DNA of 64,000 bases from Saprospiraceae bacterium (GCA_027488935.1 JAIYAP010000012.1:35265-99264); one strand, 5' to 3'; counted from the stretch's first letter, positions 54,224 through 63,050 are shown. The notes: generated from the letters alone by a model not told the origin. Numbers and translations: made by a program.

Positions 54224-54251
54224 GTAGGGACAGGTCGCGACCTGTCCCTAC
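54224..54251. repeat. REP palindrome 3, overlapping the barrel gene stop
   Basis: Perfect 28-bp palindrome, arms GTAGGGACAGGTCG (54224-54237) and CGACCTGTCCCTAC (54238-54251). Its outer edge supplies the TAG stop codon of the gene at 54248-54949. Confidence 0.9.
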
Positions 54252-54949
54252 AACCCAATCCCCGCCCGCAAAAACACCCGCAACAACGGCCGCAAATACC
54301 AATCATTATCCCGCGGCAGTTTTTCCGATTCCTCGACCGGGGCCAAATAAGGACCGCTTAAACCCCGTTGCACCCCCCCATAATCGGTATGTTCGCGCAC
54401 CGCAGCGATGCCAAAATTATATCCGTATTCAAGGCTAAAACGTTTGCCAAATTGATATGAAATTTGATAACGCAAGCCCAATTGTGTTTTTTGATGGGAA
54501 AGCAACAGGTTGTAATCGTCCACACTGGTACCCGGCGGTGGCGCTTTTTGGTATAAAATTTTGTTTTTAAACTGTTTATATACCGTTTCAAATTGAAGGC
54601 CACGTAGTCTTGTCCACCCACTCGGATAACTTCTTTTTATCCATTTATAAGTTGCTTGCAAACGCCCGCCATAATGCAACATTTCAGGCGAGCCGAAATT
54701 GTCTGAAAATATTTTCTGAAGGCCCTTGTTCGGGCGAATATACCCCAAGGTCAATTCAACCCGATGATAAAATCCCAACTGCTTTTCAACCGAAACATTC
54801 ACACTGTTTACAAACAAGGGAATGACATCCAGCCGAAGGGCCGTTCGAGGCAATTGGCCTTCGTGCACCTGAGCATGCGCTGCATTGGAAATACAACAAG
54901 TGCCCCAAATAAAAGGTATTAAAAAAGAATAAGCGCATTTCATGGGCAT
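54248..54949 (-). CDS. outer-membrane beta-barrel-like protein
   Basis: 233 residues (231 if the second Met is used) with a signal peptide (CAYSFLIPFIWGTCCISNAAHA) and repeated amphipathic strands (TALRLDVIPLFVNSVNVSVEKQLGFYHRVELTLGYI, FSLEYGYNFGIAAV); it resembles DUF3575-type small barrels. The stop TAG (54248-54250) lies in the edge of a REP palindrome, so the 3' end may have been set by REP insertion. The chain ends FLRAGIGL, slightly unusual because barrels usually end in an aromatic residue. It is followed upstream by fadD at 11 bases, same strand. Confidence 0.7.
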   Translation of the reverse strand: MPMKCAYSFLIPFIWGTCCISNAAHAQVHEGQLPRTALRLDVIPLFVNSVNVSVEKQLGFYHRVELTLGYIRPNKGLQKIFSDNFGSPEMLHYGGRLQATYKWIKRSYPSGWTRLRGLQFETVYKQFKNKILYQKAPPPGTSVDDYNLLLSHQKTQLGLRYQISYQFGKRFSLEYGYNFGIAAVREHTDYGGVQRGLSGPYLAPVEESEKLPRDNDWYLRPLLRVFLRAGIGL

Positions 54950-54960
54950 AAAGGTGCGCT

Positions 54961-56625
54961 TTATTTGGCATCCTCTCGTAATGCCCGGCGTAATATTTTC
55001 CCTACATTGGTTTTAGGCAACTCGGTACGGAACTCAACTTGCTTGGGCACCTTGTAACCAGTTAGGTTTTCACGACAATGCGCAATGACCTCTTCCACCG
55101 TAAGCGAAGGATCGCGTTTTACAATAAATACCTTCACAACCTCCCCGGATTTTTCATCGGGCACGCCCAAAGCCGCCGATTCGAGCACTTTTGGATGCAT
55201 CGCAAGCACATCCTCTACTTCATTAGGATACACATTGAAGCCCGATACCAAAATCATGTCTTTTTTGCGGTCCACGATCTGGAAAAATCCATCCGGGTGC
55301 ATAAAACCAATGTCGCCCGTGGAAAGCCAGCCGTCTTTAAGTACTTCTTCGGTTGCGTCCGGACGTTGCCAGTAGCCTTTCATGATTTGTGGACCAAATG
55401 CTTGTATTTCACCCGGATTTTCGGCACCTGGAGGCAAAAGATTCCCTTTTTCGTCGGCAATGCGCAAATTGGTGGAAGACACAGGCATCCCGATCGTGCC
55501 AAGGCGCATGCTGCTGTCTACCGGATTTACGGTGAGTACCGGACTGGATTCGGTCATGCCATACCCTTCCGTGAGCGCACAGCCGGTTACTTTTTGCCAG
55601 CGTTCGGCCACCGCACGTTGCACCGCCATACCGCCGCCCACGGCGGCTTTTAAGTTGCTAAAATCGAGCGAGGCAAAATCCGGGTTATTCAACAGGGCAT
55701 TAAACAAGGTATTTACCCCGGTTACAATATTGGGGCGGTGGGTACGCCATTCTTTGATCAAACCCGGGATATCGCGTGCATTGACAATCAAGATATTACG
55801 ACCGCCCACGCTCATAAAAGCAAGGCAGTTGACGGTAAATGCAAAAATGTGGTACAAGGGCAGCGGACAAAGGGCCACCACGCCGTTTTCGTCGAGCACC
55901 GGATGTAACCAGGCCCGTATTTGCATCATATTGGCAACTAAATTCCGGTTGGTAAGCATCGCACCTTTCGAAACGCCGGTCGTGCCACCCGTATATTGAA
56001 GCACAATGGTGTCGTCGGGACCTGCCTGAAAAGGCTTGACCGTAAATTTCCGACCCTGGTGCAAGGCTTCCTTAAAACGCACCGTATTGGGCAAACTGTA
56101 TTTAGGAACCATCTTGCGGATATTCCGCACCACAAAGTTGACAATCAAACCTTTGAGGCCCAGCATTTCACCCACGCTGGTCAAAATCACCGTTTTTATC
56201 TCGGTTTCAGCAAGGATCGTTTGCAGGTTGGCCGCAAAGTTCTCTGCAATAATAATTGCCTTTGCCCCCGAGTCGATAAACTGGTGCTTCATTTCCCGCG
56301 GTGTGTACAACGGATTGGTATTCACCAAAATAAGGCCCGCCCGCAAGCAACCAAACAGGGCAATCGGGTATTGCAACATATTCGGCATCATCAGCGCAAT
56401 CCGGTCGCCCGGCTCTAATCCACGCGATTGCAGGTAAGCGGCAAACTGGGTACTCAACCGGTCTACCTCACCAAAAGTCATGCTTTTCCCCATGAAAATA
56501 AAGGCCGTTTGGTCGGCATACTTTTCCAGCGACTCATTGATCATGTCAATAAGCAAGGGATATTGCGAAGGATCAATATTGGCCGGTACACCAGCGGGAT
56601 AGATCTGAAGCCAGGGCTTTTCCAT
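54961..56625 (-). CDS. fadD: long-chain fatty acid-CoA ligase
   Basis: 554-residue ANL superfamily enzyme activating fatty acids with ATP and CoA. AMP-binding motif QYTGGTTGVSKGAML, TEGYGMTESSPV, STGDIGFMHPDGFFQIVDRKKDMI and the C-terminal catalytic lysine region TNVGKILRRALRE. The length is typical of FadD. First gene of a possible fadD-barrel pair on the minus strand. Confidence 0.93.
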   Translation of the reverse strand: MEKPWLQIYPAGVPANIDPSQYPLLIDMINESLEKYADQTAFIFMGKSMTFGEVDRLSTQFAAYLQSRGLEPGDRIALMMPNMLQYPIALFGCLRAGLILVNTNPLYTPREMKHQFIDSGAKAIIIAENFAANLQTILAETEIKTVILTSVGEMLGLKGLIVNFVVRNIRKMVPKYSLPNTVRFKEALHQGRKFTVKPFQAGPDDTIVLQYTGGTTGVSKGAMLTNRNLVANMMQIRAWLHPVLDENGVVALCPLPLYHIFAFTVNCLAFMSVGGRNILIVNARDIPGLIKEWRTHRPNIVTGVNTLFNALLNNPDFASLDFSNLKAAVGGGMAVQRAVAERWQKVTGCALTEGYGMTESSPVLTVNPVDSSMRLGTIGMPVSSTNLRIADEKGNLLPPGAENPGEIQAFGPQIMKGYWQRPDATEEVLKDGWLSTGDIGFMHPDGFFQIVDRKKDMILVSGFNVYPNEVEDVLAMHPKVLESAALGVPDEKSGEVVKVFIVKRDPSLTVEEVIAHCRENLTGYKVPKQVEFRTELPKTNVGKILRRALREDAK

Positions 56626-56704
56626 GTTTGTCGTTTGCTAGGTTGATTGAAGCTGCTAAGTTTTTAGAAAAAATTGACAAATCCGAAATCTTCTTCTAAA
56701 GATT

Positions 56705-58390
56705 TTAATTTTTCGGAATTTTTAGTAAAAAAACGGGTTCCAGGCTGCGTTCTCGCGTAGCCGGATTCAAAAATGCCGGTTTTAACAGCGCTACCTGAAA
56801 ATGCTGAAAAGCATAAACCTGTTCGTACGAAACTTGATGCGCATCCAGTTCTGCCTTCCCTTCAAGGTTTGTATAAAGGTAAATGCCTTGCCGCTCCTGC
56901 GCGTGCGCAACAATTTGCTGCGTGCTGTCCATTTTTTCAAGCAACATGCCGTTGTAAAAATCAAGCGCATGCCCATGTCTGCGGAAAAATGTCATTTTAT
57001 CTTTGGGCAAATGGTCGGCTTTTGCCTGCAACATCACGCTGGAAGTACTTTGAAAGGGCAATAATTGGGGGTAAAAGTAAAAGTTGAGCATACCCAGGAC
57101 CAATACCATCGCGCCCACATTGCGTTGTACCAGCACGTTCGCATTTTCAGGCCAGGGATTTTGTTTGATCCGTAACAGCAACCACCCCGTACCCAACAAC
57201 AGCGGTCCCCAAACAAATAGCTGCGCCGTTGGAAATACAAAGGCCGGAATAAGCACAACACCCGCCCACAAAATGCCGATTACAAAATACTGCACCACTA
57301 TCAAACGCCTGATAATCAAAGGTTTACTTTGCTCCAGCAAACGCGCTACCAACGCCGCCGCCCAGGGAAGGGTGATAAAAATGTAATGCGGCAACTTGTA
57401 CTTCGATTGTGATAAGGCTATAAATGTAAGTAAAAATGCGCCCAAAGAATAGGCCTCATCGTCCCAACCCTCGCGCCCTTTTGCTACCCAAATTTGCTTC
57501 AAACGCTGCCAAAGGCCAACGATCAACAACAAAGGCCAGGGTAAAAAGGCCCAGAGGTACACATGGATAAAGTAGTAACTCGGCGTGTTGTTTTTCCACG
57601 TATTCTCCCCGGTTATACGTCCAAAACTCTGCTCCCAAAAGAAAAAATACAAGCCTGAAACGCCCGAGCGGTCATTGATTTGCTTTTCAGGATGCACATC
57701 AAATTGCTGGTAAAGTCCCCAAGACATGGGCGCAAGTACCAAAGCCACAAGGCCCAATCCCAACAACCAGCGCGGATGAAACAAGTCCCGCCAATTGCGC
57801 TGCAATAATAATTGTGTGCCCACCGCAAAACCAGGCATCACCAGCCCAATCGGCCCTTTCGCCAGCATGGCCAAACCTGCAAAAACAAAGGCCCCCACAA
57901 AATTCAGCCACTTTTTTTCTTTTAAATACGCTGCAAACTGCCAAATAGAGCAAGTCGTCATGCCCAAAAGCAAGGTGTCCGTGCGCACATCATTGCAAAG
58001 CAGCACAAATCCGACCGAGGAAGCCAGTATAAAGGCCGCATTGCGCGCCATCGACGCCGGGTAATACAATAAACAAAAACGATAGGTCGCGTACACGCCC
58101 GCGAGGGCCGCCAACAGGGACGGTAATTTATAGGCCCAGTCCGACAAGCCAAAAAGCAGAAAGAAAAATGCGCTGCTCCAAAAAAGCAACGGAGGCTTGT
58201 CTAAATAGTCGGCTCCACGGTGTTGCACTTGCAGCCAGGAACCACCTTGCAGCATTTCCATCGAAATAGATGCATACTGGGAGGCATCCACATCCATTAC
58301 GTGGAGAAACAACCCACGCAAAAGGACAATCAGTAAACCCAATCCCAACCACAACCAGGGGTTGCGTATGGTAATTTCACCTTGTTTCAT
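56705..58390 (-). CDS. ArnT-like glycosyltransferase, GT-C family 39/83
   Basis: 561 residues with about 12 membrane helices. The first periplasmic loop carries the PMT-type acidic motif (MDVDASQYASISMEML, Asp-x-Asp-like region) and DYLDKPPLLFWSSA, characteristic of ArnT and related dolichyl- or undecaprenyl-phosphate-sugar transferases. The C-terminal ~150 residues form a periplasmic domain. It may add a sugar to lipid A or another envelope glycan, but the acceptor cannot be told. Divergent from the ECF sigma gene. Confidence 0.85.
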   Translation of the reverse strand: MKQGEITIRNPWLWLGLGLLIVLLRGLFLHVMDVDASQYASISMEMLQGGSWLQVQHRGADYLDKPPLLFWSSAFFFLLFGLSDWAYKLPSLLAALAGVYATYRFCLLYYPASMARNAAFILASSVGFVLLCNDVRTDTLLLGMTTCSIWQFAAYLKEKKWLNFVGAFVFAGLAMLAKGPIGLVMPGFAVGTQLLLQRNWRDLFHPRWLLGLGLVALVLAPMSWGLYQQFDVHPEKQINDRSGVSGLYFFFWEQSFGRITGENTWKNNTPSYYFIHVYLWAFLPWPLLLIVGLWQRLKQIWVAKGREGWDDEAYSLGAFLLTFIALSQSKYKLPHYIFITLPWAAALVARLLEQSKPLIIRRLIVVQYFVIGILWAGVVLIPAFVFPTAQLFVWGPLLLGTGWLLLRIKQNPWPENANVLVQRNVGAMVLVLGMLNFYFYPQLLPFQSTSSVMLQAKADHLPKDKMTFFRRHGHALDFYNGMLLEKMDSTQQIVAHAQERQGIYLYTNLEGKAELDAHQVSYEQVYAFQHFQVALLKPAFLNPATRERSLEPVFLLKIPKN

Positions 58391-58449
58391 GGCCGCAAAG
58401 ATGCAAAGGTTATGGGGGAATTAAACTTCTTAAAAAAACTTGCCCAAAC

Positions 58450-58482
58450 TTAAAGTAAAATTGCAGCCGATTCGTCTTCCTT
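58450..58482 (+). promoter_or_regulatory. ECF-type promoter motif, copy 1 (upstream of the sigma gene)
   Basis: TTAAAGTAAAA (58450-58460), ten bases, then TTCGTCTTCCTT (58471-58482). The CGTC core is typical of ECF sigma -10 elements. The same two blocks with the same spacing occur at 59433-59465. The sigma ATG is 15 bases further on. Confidence 0.7.
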
Positions 58483-58496
58483 AAAAAACAAGGAGT

Positions 58497-59060
58497 ATGG
58501 CGCCGACCATGACAGAACAACCAAAGTTAAATGTAGTGCAGGTAGTAAGCGCATATGGCAAACGTTTGTTTGGCTTTATTCGCAACCGGGTGCGCAGCGA
58601 TGCGGATGCCGAGGATATCCTGCAAGACGTTTGGTATCAACTCAGCAATGTTGTCGATACCGAACCCATCGAGCAATTGAGTGGCTGGTTGTTCAAAGTA
58701 GCACGCAATAAAGTAACCGACCGATACCGCAAACGCAGCACCGAACCCCTCGAAGATTACACGACTACCGATGAAGACGGCGATCTGCATTTTCGCGACT
58801 TGATGCTGATCGACGAAAATACCCCGGAAACCGAACATTTACGCGCGATTTTTTGGGATGCATTGTTTGCCGCCTTAGACGAACTGCCTCAAAATCAAAA
58901 AGATGTATTCGTATGGAACGAACTGGAAGATGAAACTTTTCAACAAATTTCGGATCGTACCGGCGAAAACATCAAAACCCTGATTTCCCGAAAACGGTAC
59001 GCTGTGCAGCATTTGCGCGCACGCCTCGAAACCCTGTATGGGGAAATATTAGATTATTAA
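58497..59060 (+). CDS. ECF-type RNA polymerase sigma factor
   Basis: 187 residues (183 from the second Met at 58509). Region 2 in FGFIRNRVRSDADAEDILQDVWYQLSNVV with the WLFKVARNKVTDRYRKR segment, and region 4 in ELPQNQKDVFVWNELEDETFQQISDRTGENIKTLISRKRYA. The start region is short. It overlaps the next gene by one base (TAATG), suggesting translational coupling with a small membrane protein, and is preceded by motif copy 1, suggesting autoregulation. Confidence 0.92.
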   Translation: MAPTMTEQPKLNVVQVVSAYGKRLFGFIRNRVRSDADAEDILQDVWYQLSNVVDTEPIEQLSGWLFKVARNKVTDRYRKRSTEPLEDYTTTDEDGDLHFRDLMLIDENTPETEHLRAIFWDALFAALDELPQNQKDVFVWNELEDETFQQISDRTGENIKTLISRKRYAVQHLRARLETLYGEILDY

Positions 59061-59416
59061 TGGATTCAAAAGAATCGACCACGCACAATCCAAATCAAAC
59101 GATGCGCTACAACAACCGTCCACGCTACTTCCTGATTCCAATTGCCATTATCGGCTTTGCTTTTTTGGCCGGATTTGCCGTTATGCTGCTCTGGAACGCC
59201 ATTTTACCCGATATTGCAAACGTTCGCCCGCTCAATTTCTGGCAAGCCCTGGGCTTATTGGCCCTTTGTCGACTGTTGTTTGGCGGATTTCGCGGCGGCC
59301 CAGGGCGTCCACGCGGCCCCATGCGCAAGCAATGGCGCGAAAAATGGATGCACATGAATGAGGAAGAACGCGCGCAATTTCGGGAGCAATGGAAACGGCG
59401 TTGTGCGAAAGATTAA
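59060..59416 (+). CDS. small membrane protein coupled to the ECF sigma factor
   Basis: 118 residues: a polar N-terminus, a helix pair at about 24-75 (RYFLIPIAIIGFAFLAGFAVMLLW and FWQALGLLALCRLLFGG), then a Gly/Arg/Pro-rich stretch (GFRGGPGRPRGPMRKQWREK) and a charged coiled C-terminus (MNEEERAQFREQWKRRC). No ZAS-type anti-sigma motif is visible, but the coupled position next to an ECF sigma gene makes a regulatory role plausible. Starts at the ATG overlapping the sigma stop codon. Confidence 0.7.
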   Translation: MDSKESTTHNPNQTMRYNNRPRYFLIPIAIIGFAFLAGFAVMLLWNAILPDIANVRPLNFWQALGLLALCRLLFGGFRGGPGRPRGPMRKQWREKWMHMNEEERAQFREQWKRRCAKD

Positions 59417-59432
59417 AAAAAATCGAAAAATT

Positions 59433-59465
59433 TTAAAGTAAAAACCCCGCTCCTTCGTCTTCCTT
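59433..59465 (+). promoter_or_regulatory. ECF-type promoter motif, copy 2 (upstream of the 59523 gene and hsp20)
   Basis: TTAAAGTAAAA (59433-59443), ten bases, TTCGTCTTCCTT (59454-59465): identical blocks and identical spacing to copy 1. The leader to the next gene would be about 55 bases. Confidence 0.7.
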
Positions 59466-59522
59466 TATATAGCCGCCAATCAATCCCGCGGCCCATCATT
59501 TCACCACAAACAGGATTAAATC

Positions 59523-59825
59523 ATGCGTCCTTTCAAGTTTTTGCTTATGCTGCTCTTCGGAGCGGCCGTGCTCATCACGTTCCTGAAGCTCGTTTTCTTC
59601 GCCTTTTTTATCGCGTTGTTTGGCGGCGCAGCCTTTTTAATATTCCGCTTGTTCGGCGGTCGCCGCAGATGGCGCCAGTATCAGGCTGAATTTGCCCAAT
59701 ACCGCGATTTCGATGGCGTAGAATCCTTAAACGGTCGTCCGCGTCCTTATGCGGATCCGATTCGCCCCAACTACCGCACACCTTTTAGCGACAACCCGTT
59801 TACCCGCAAAATTGAGGTGCAATAA
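59523..59825 (+). CDS. small membrane protein
   Basis: 100 residues: strongly hydrophobic N-terminal half (FKFLLMLLFGAAVLITFLKLVFFAFFIALFGGAAFLIFRLFGG, two helices) and a polar C-terminus rich in Arg, Pro and Tyr (GRRRWRQYQAEF, NGRPRPYADPIRPNYR). No family known. It lies between the second ECF motif and hsp20 and is probably transcribed with hsp20. Confidence 0.7.
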   Translation: MRPFKFLLMLLFGAAVLITFLKLVFFAFFIALFGGAAFLIFRLFGGRRRWRQYQAEFAQYRDFDGVESLNGRPRPYADPIRPNYRTPFSDNPFTRKIEVQ

Positions 59826-59877
59826 ACCTCAATCCCCCTTAAAACCTTCCATTCAATCACCATTCAATCATTTTTTT

Positions 59878-60303
59878 ATGCATTATGCACATGAAGGACG
59901 TTCCGCGTATGCGGGATGTCAGGGCCGCCGCATGGGCGGACATTACGGTCACGGCCGATTTGGCCAGCCAAACGCAACGGGTGTTCCCGTCAATATCCGC
60001 GAAACAGATGAACAGTACGAATTGCACGTGCTGGCACCTGCCCGCAACAAAGCAGATTTTCAAATTTCGGTAGAAAACCGCGTGTTGATCATCGCTTATC
60101 AGGAACCAACCCGCAACGAGGAACCGAAAGATTACTGGGTGCGCAACGAATTCCGCCGCCGTTCTTTTGAGCGCCGCTTTGAATTGAACGAAGGCATTGA
60201 TAGCGATAACATCACCGCCCAATACAACGATGGCGTGCTGGTAGTCACGCTGCCAAAATTGCCAGGATTTGTAGCGCCGAAACAGGAGATTTCGGTCGCA
60301 TAG
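59878..60303 (+). CDS. small heat shock protein Hsp20
   Basis: 141 residues from the ATG at 59878 (MHYAHEGRSAYAGCQGRR); an upstream in-frame ATG would overlap the preceding gene. Alpha-crystallin domain from about 40: VNIRETDEQYELHVLAP through the signature NDGVLVVTLPK. The N-terminal arm is Gly/His-rich, and the C-terminus lacks a clear I-x-I motif. ATP-independent holdase chaperone. Its place behind an ECF promoter motif suggests the sigma factor answers protein-folding or envelope stress. Confidence 0.9.
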   Translation: MHYAHEGRSAYAGCQGRRMGGHYGHGRFGQPNATGVPVNIRETDEQYELHVLAPARNKADFQISVENRVLIIAYQEPTRNEEPKDYWVRNEFRRRSFERRFELNEGIDSDNITAQYNDGVLVVTLPKLPGFVAPKQEISVA

Positions 60304-60320
60304 TCTGATTAATAACATAA

Positions 60321-60365
60321 AAAAGGGCCGTTGGCGATGCTTTTCATCGTCGACGGCCTCTTTTA
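60321..60365. terminator. bidirectional terminator between hsp20 and the M56 gene
   Basis: GGCCGT and CGATG on the left arm pair with CATCG and ACGGCC on the right (two mismatches) around CTTTT, flanked by AAAAG on the left and CTTTT on the right, so it can work for either convergent gene. Confidence 0.8.
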
Positions 60366-60416
60366 TTATAGGATAAAACAGGCTTTTAGGTTTCGTTTAT
60401 CCTGAACTAAATCAAT

Positions 60417-62606
60417 CTAGTTTTTTTCTATTTGAATCGACTCAGCATTCTTTAAAGTTCTGCCGCTGATCGACTTATAATATTCGAGGTATTTCTTTTT
60501 GATGGATTCATCCTGAATTTTGCCGTTTACCCGCATTTCTATTTCCGATAAATGCAAATTGTATTTATCCGGATTGGTTATTAAGGCGTCTGTCAGCAAT
60601 GCGCGTCGGAGTTGTTCGTGTATGCGACTGTCCTTTAAAGCGTTTTCCCGATCAATTGCCGCGCGTTGCCGATCGCGTTCTGCCTGTAATTTGGCACGCG
60701 TAACTTCAGAACGCGCATTTTCGATGGAGCGCTCGGCCTCCTGTTGCGCGCGCACCGCTTCATTTTGTGCGCGGATGCTTTCTCTTTGAATGCGGATATG
60801 CTCTTTTTGAATGCGCTCAAATTCCTGCTTGTGGTCTTTTTGCATCCGCCTGCGCTCCTTTTCAAAAGATTTTTGGTCTTTTTTAAGTTCTTTTCGCATC
60901 CGGTCCATTTCTGCATTGAATTCAGCCAATTGTTTGGCATCCATCTGGTAATTCGGAAATTCCATTAATTCGGGAAGTTCCTGCATTTCCTGGAGTTCTG
61001 CAAGTTCCTGCAATTCAACCATTTCAGGCATTTCGGGCGCTTCTGGCCATGCATGCTCCGTTGCAATTTCCAAGGTAGCGCCTTCTTTCAATGCGGCACC
61101 ATTAATATACACCTTTCCGTCGCTCACCTTTATTTCCATGGGACCATCGGGCCGTTCCAGGCGAATGATGGTGTTCCCATTCGGGTCTTTTTCAGTAAAA
61201 ACACGCTCATAGCCGCCCATCATACCATTCGGAGCCGCCGGAGGAAATGGCAAGTCCGGGAAAGCAGGCATTTCAGGTGGCGCAGGCGGTGCCGGTGGTG
61301 CTGCATCCTCCCAAACTTCGTTCTTTAAATCATTGTACTGGTCAAATTCAGAGGCCGGAATTTCCTTGCCATCAATCATTAATCGGGTGATGGTGCCGTC
61401 TTTCAAATCCATCTCCACTTTTTGCTTTTCATCTTCCCGTACGATCCGTTGGATCCCTTTGGATGGCGGCGGAACCGTATCAGCCACAGTGGGTTCATTT
61501 TGTTCGGCATTAAACCAGTTTGTGGGCGCAATATCCAGGCTTTGCAGGGCATGGGCGAGCGCTTGCGGCGTATTGGTATGGATGCTATACAGGGTCAGTA
61601 ATATCAACAAAGCCCCGGTTGCGATCATTTTTTCCATGATTTGTGATTTAGGTTGTGATTGGTTGAGTACCCGCCGGATGCGATCCAATAAGGGTGTTTT
61701 TCGGCGCAAACGGATGGCATTGCCTTGCATACCCAGTGCCAAGGCAGGTTGGGCCGACTTTTTAGCCATTTCCTGCACCTGCACAAGGGCTTTTGCATAA
61801 ATCAACCGATTTCCGGTAAGCCGGATTGCGGTATCATCGCAGCAATGCTCCCGTTCTTTCCGAATAATGCCCGAGATCCACCACACCGCCGGGTGGTAGT
61901 AAAAAACAGCCTCCATAAAGGCCTGCAACAGATTAAAAAGCCAGTCCTGACGCAAAATATGCGCTAACTCGTGCGCAAGAATCGCTTCTACTTCCGCTAC
62001 CGATAAACGGTTGATCATACCAATCGGCAGCAAAATAATCGGTTTGAAATAACCCAGGGTCATGGGGGCGTGTACCAGCGCCGATTCCAACAGTTTTACC
62101 GGACGCGCAAGTTGCATGTGCGACGACAAGCGCTGCAGCGTTTGTTGCCAATGCGTTTCCGCCAAATGGGCGCCCTGAGTGCGCAATTGTTGTAAAAAGA
62201 AATAGGCGCCCAGCAATTGAAACAGAAAAAAGCCGAAGCCTAACAGCCAGACCGCTACAATAACCGGGTAGTTGTTTTCCAGCCAATCTGATACCAGCGT
62301 CAAATAACCCGGATCCGTTGCTGCCCAGGTCCATGTAGCCGCATGCGTGCTTTCCTGTAAAATAACTTCCGGGGTGTCGGAAACCGTGCGCGCAGCTTCA
62401 GGCGCATACAGGTTGACAAAAGTGCATAAGGACACACAGAAAAGCAGACTTAAAGCGGCAAATGCGGCATAATAACGCTGTCGGGCTGCCCGCAACTTTT
62501 GCAGGAGCAACAGCAGCAAAACCGCCAAAACAGCGCCTTGCCACAAAGAATGTACCAGCGCCCAGCCCATTGCACGGATCAGCGCTTCAGCGAACAGTGT
62601 TTTCAT
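60417..62606 (-). CDS. blaR1: M56 family (BlaR1-type) membrane metallopeptidase
   Basis: 729 residues. N-terminal four-helix membrane region with a zinc site HELAH at 212-216, as in BlaR1/MecR1. The C-terminal half is not a penicillin-binding sensor: it has a Pro-rich segment (APPAPPAPPEMPAF), a beta-rich stretch, and a long charged coiled coil (EKERRRMQKDHKQEFERIQ, followed by repeated EAVRAQQEAERS-type heptads). It probably senses a signal other than beta-lactam and cleaves a repressor. It overlaps blaI by four bases, so the two are coupled. Confidence 0.87.
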   Translation of the reverse strand: MKTLFAEALIRAMGWALVHSLWQGAVLAVLLLLLLQKLRAARQRYYAAFAALSLLFCVSLCTFVNLYAPEAARTVSDTPEVILQESTHAATWTWAATDPGYLTLVSDWLENNYPVIVAVWLLGFGFFLFQLLGAYFFLQQLRTQGAHLAETHWQQTLQRLSSHMQLARPVKLLESALVHAPMTLGYFKPIILLPIGMINRLSVAEVEAILAHELAHILRQDWLFNLLQAFMEAVFYYHPAVWWISGIIRKEREHCCDDTAIRLTGNRLIYAKALVQVQEMAKKSAQPALALGMQGNAIRLRRKTPLLDRIRRVLNQSQPKSQIMEKMIATGALLILLTLYSIHTNTPQALAHALQSLDIAPTNWFNAEQNEPTVADTVPPPSKGIQRIVREDEKQKVEMDLKDGTITRLMIDGKEIPASEFDQYNDLKNEVWEDAAPPAPPAPPEMPAFPDLPFPPAAPNGMMGGYERVFTEKDPNGNTIIRLERPDGPMEIKVSDGKVYINGAALKEGATLEIATEHAWPEAPEMPEMVELQELAELQEMQELPELMEFPNYQMDAKQLAEFNAEMDRMRKELKKDQKSFEKERRRMQKDHKQEFERIQKEHIRIQRESIRAQNEAVRAQQEAERSIENARSEVTRAKLQAERDRQRAAIDRENALKDSRIHEQLRRALLTDALITNPDKYNLHLSEIEMRVNGKIQDESIKKKYLEYYKSISGRTLKNAESIQIEKN

Positions 62607-62977
62607 AGCTTATTTTGTTGTTCCATTTGGGCAATGAGTGCTTTAATCTCGTCCAACTCTTCCGTGCTGGCATCGTGGTTGCCCAAGGCCTGCATGACCA
62701 TTTTCATGGCGCTACCGCGAAAGGTTTGGTCGACAAATTCCTGCAGCAATACAGATTGCGTGTCGGTTTCCGTAATAGCGGCCGTGTAGGTGTGGGTACG
62801 GCCATCTTCTTTGCGGGAAACGATGCCTTTTTCAAACATAATTTGCAAGAGTTTGAGGGTGGTGGTGTAGCCAACATCCCGGCGTTCGTTGAGGCGTTCG
62901 TTCACGGCGCGCACCGTGCTTGGGCCTAATTCCCAAAGCAATTGCAAAATTTCAAGTTCCGAATCGGTAGGCTTCAT
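62603..62977 (-). CDS. blaI: BlaI/MecI family transcriptional repressor
   Basis: 124 residues: winged helix in the first ~80 residues (TDSELEILQLLWELGPSTVRAVNERLNERRDVGYTTTLKLLQIMFEKGIV) and a dimerisation domain ending KALIAQMEQQNKL. Typical BlaI length. It precedes and overlaps the M56 gene. Two TACGAA palindromes lie over its own promoter, so autoregulation is very likely. Confidence 0.92.
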   Translation of the reverse strand: MKPTDSELEILQLLWELGPSTVRAVNERLNERRDVGYTTTLKLLQIMFEKGIVSRKEDGRTHTYTAAITETDTQSVLLQEFVDQTFRGSAMKMVMQALGNHDASTEELDEIKALIAQMEQQNKL

Positions 62978-63015
62978 GTTAAATAGGTATTGACAAAGTG
63001 ATCACAATGTGGATA

Positions 63016-63046
63016 CAAAGATCTACGAAGTTTTTCGTACTTCAAA
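63016..63046 (-). promoter_or_regulatory. promoter of blaI-M56
   Basis: Minus-strand TTTG (63043-63046), a 19-base spacer and GATCTTTG (63016-63023, one mismatch to TAnnTTTG). One operator lies in the spacer and one just upstream of -33. Confidence 0.5.
63024..63039. promoter_or_regulatory. BlaI-type operator 1
   Basis: TACGAA and TTCGTA flank a four-base centre; located in the spacer of the blaI promoter. Confidence 0.65.
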
Positions 63047-63050
63047 ATTT

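Noticed and set aside
53674..54251. Possible CRISPR array from the repeated palindromes
   Set aside because: Units vary in length, are fully palindromic, have no constant spacers, and no cas gene is present; REP-type repeats fit better.
59749..59877. Longer N-terminal start for the Hsp20 gene
   Set aside because: It would overlap the preceding membrane protein gene and add 43 residues without similarity to small heat shock proteins.
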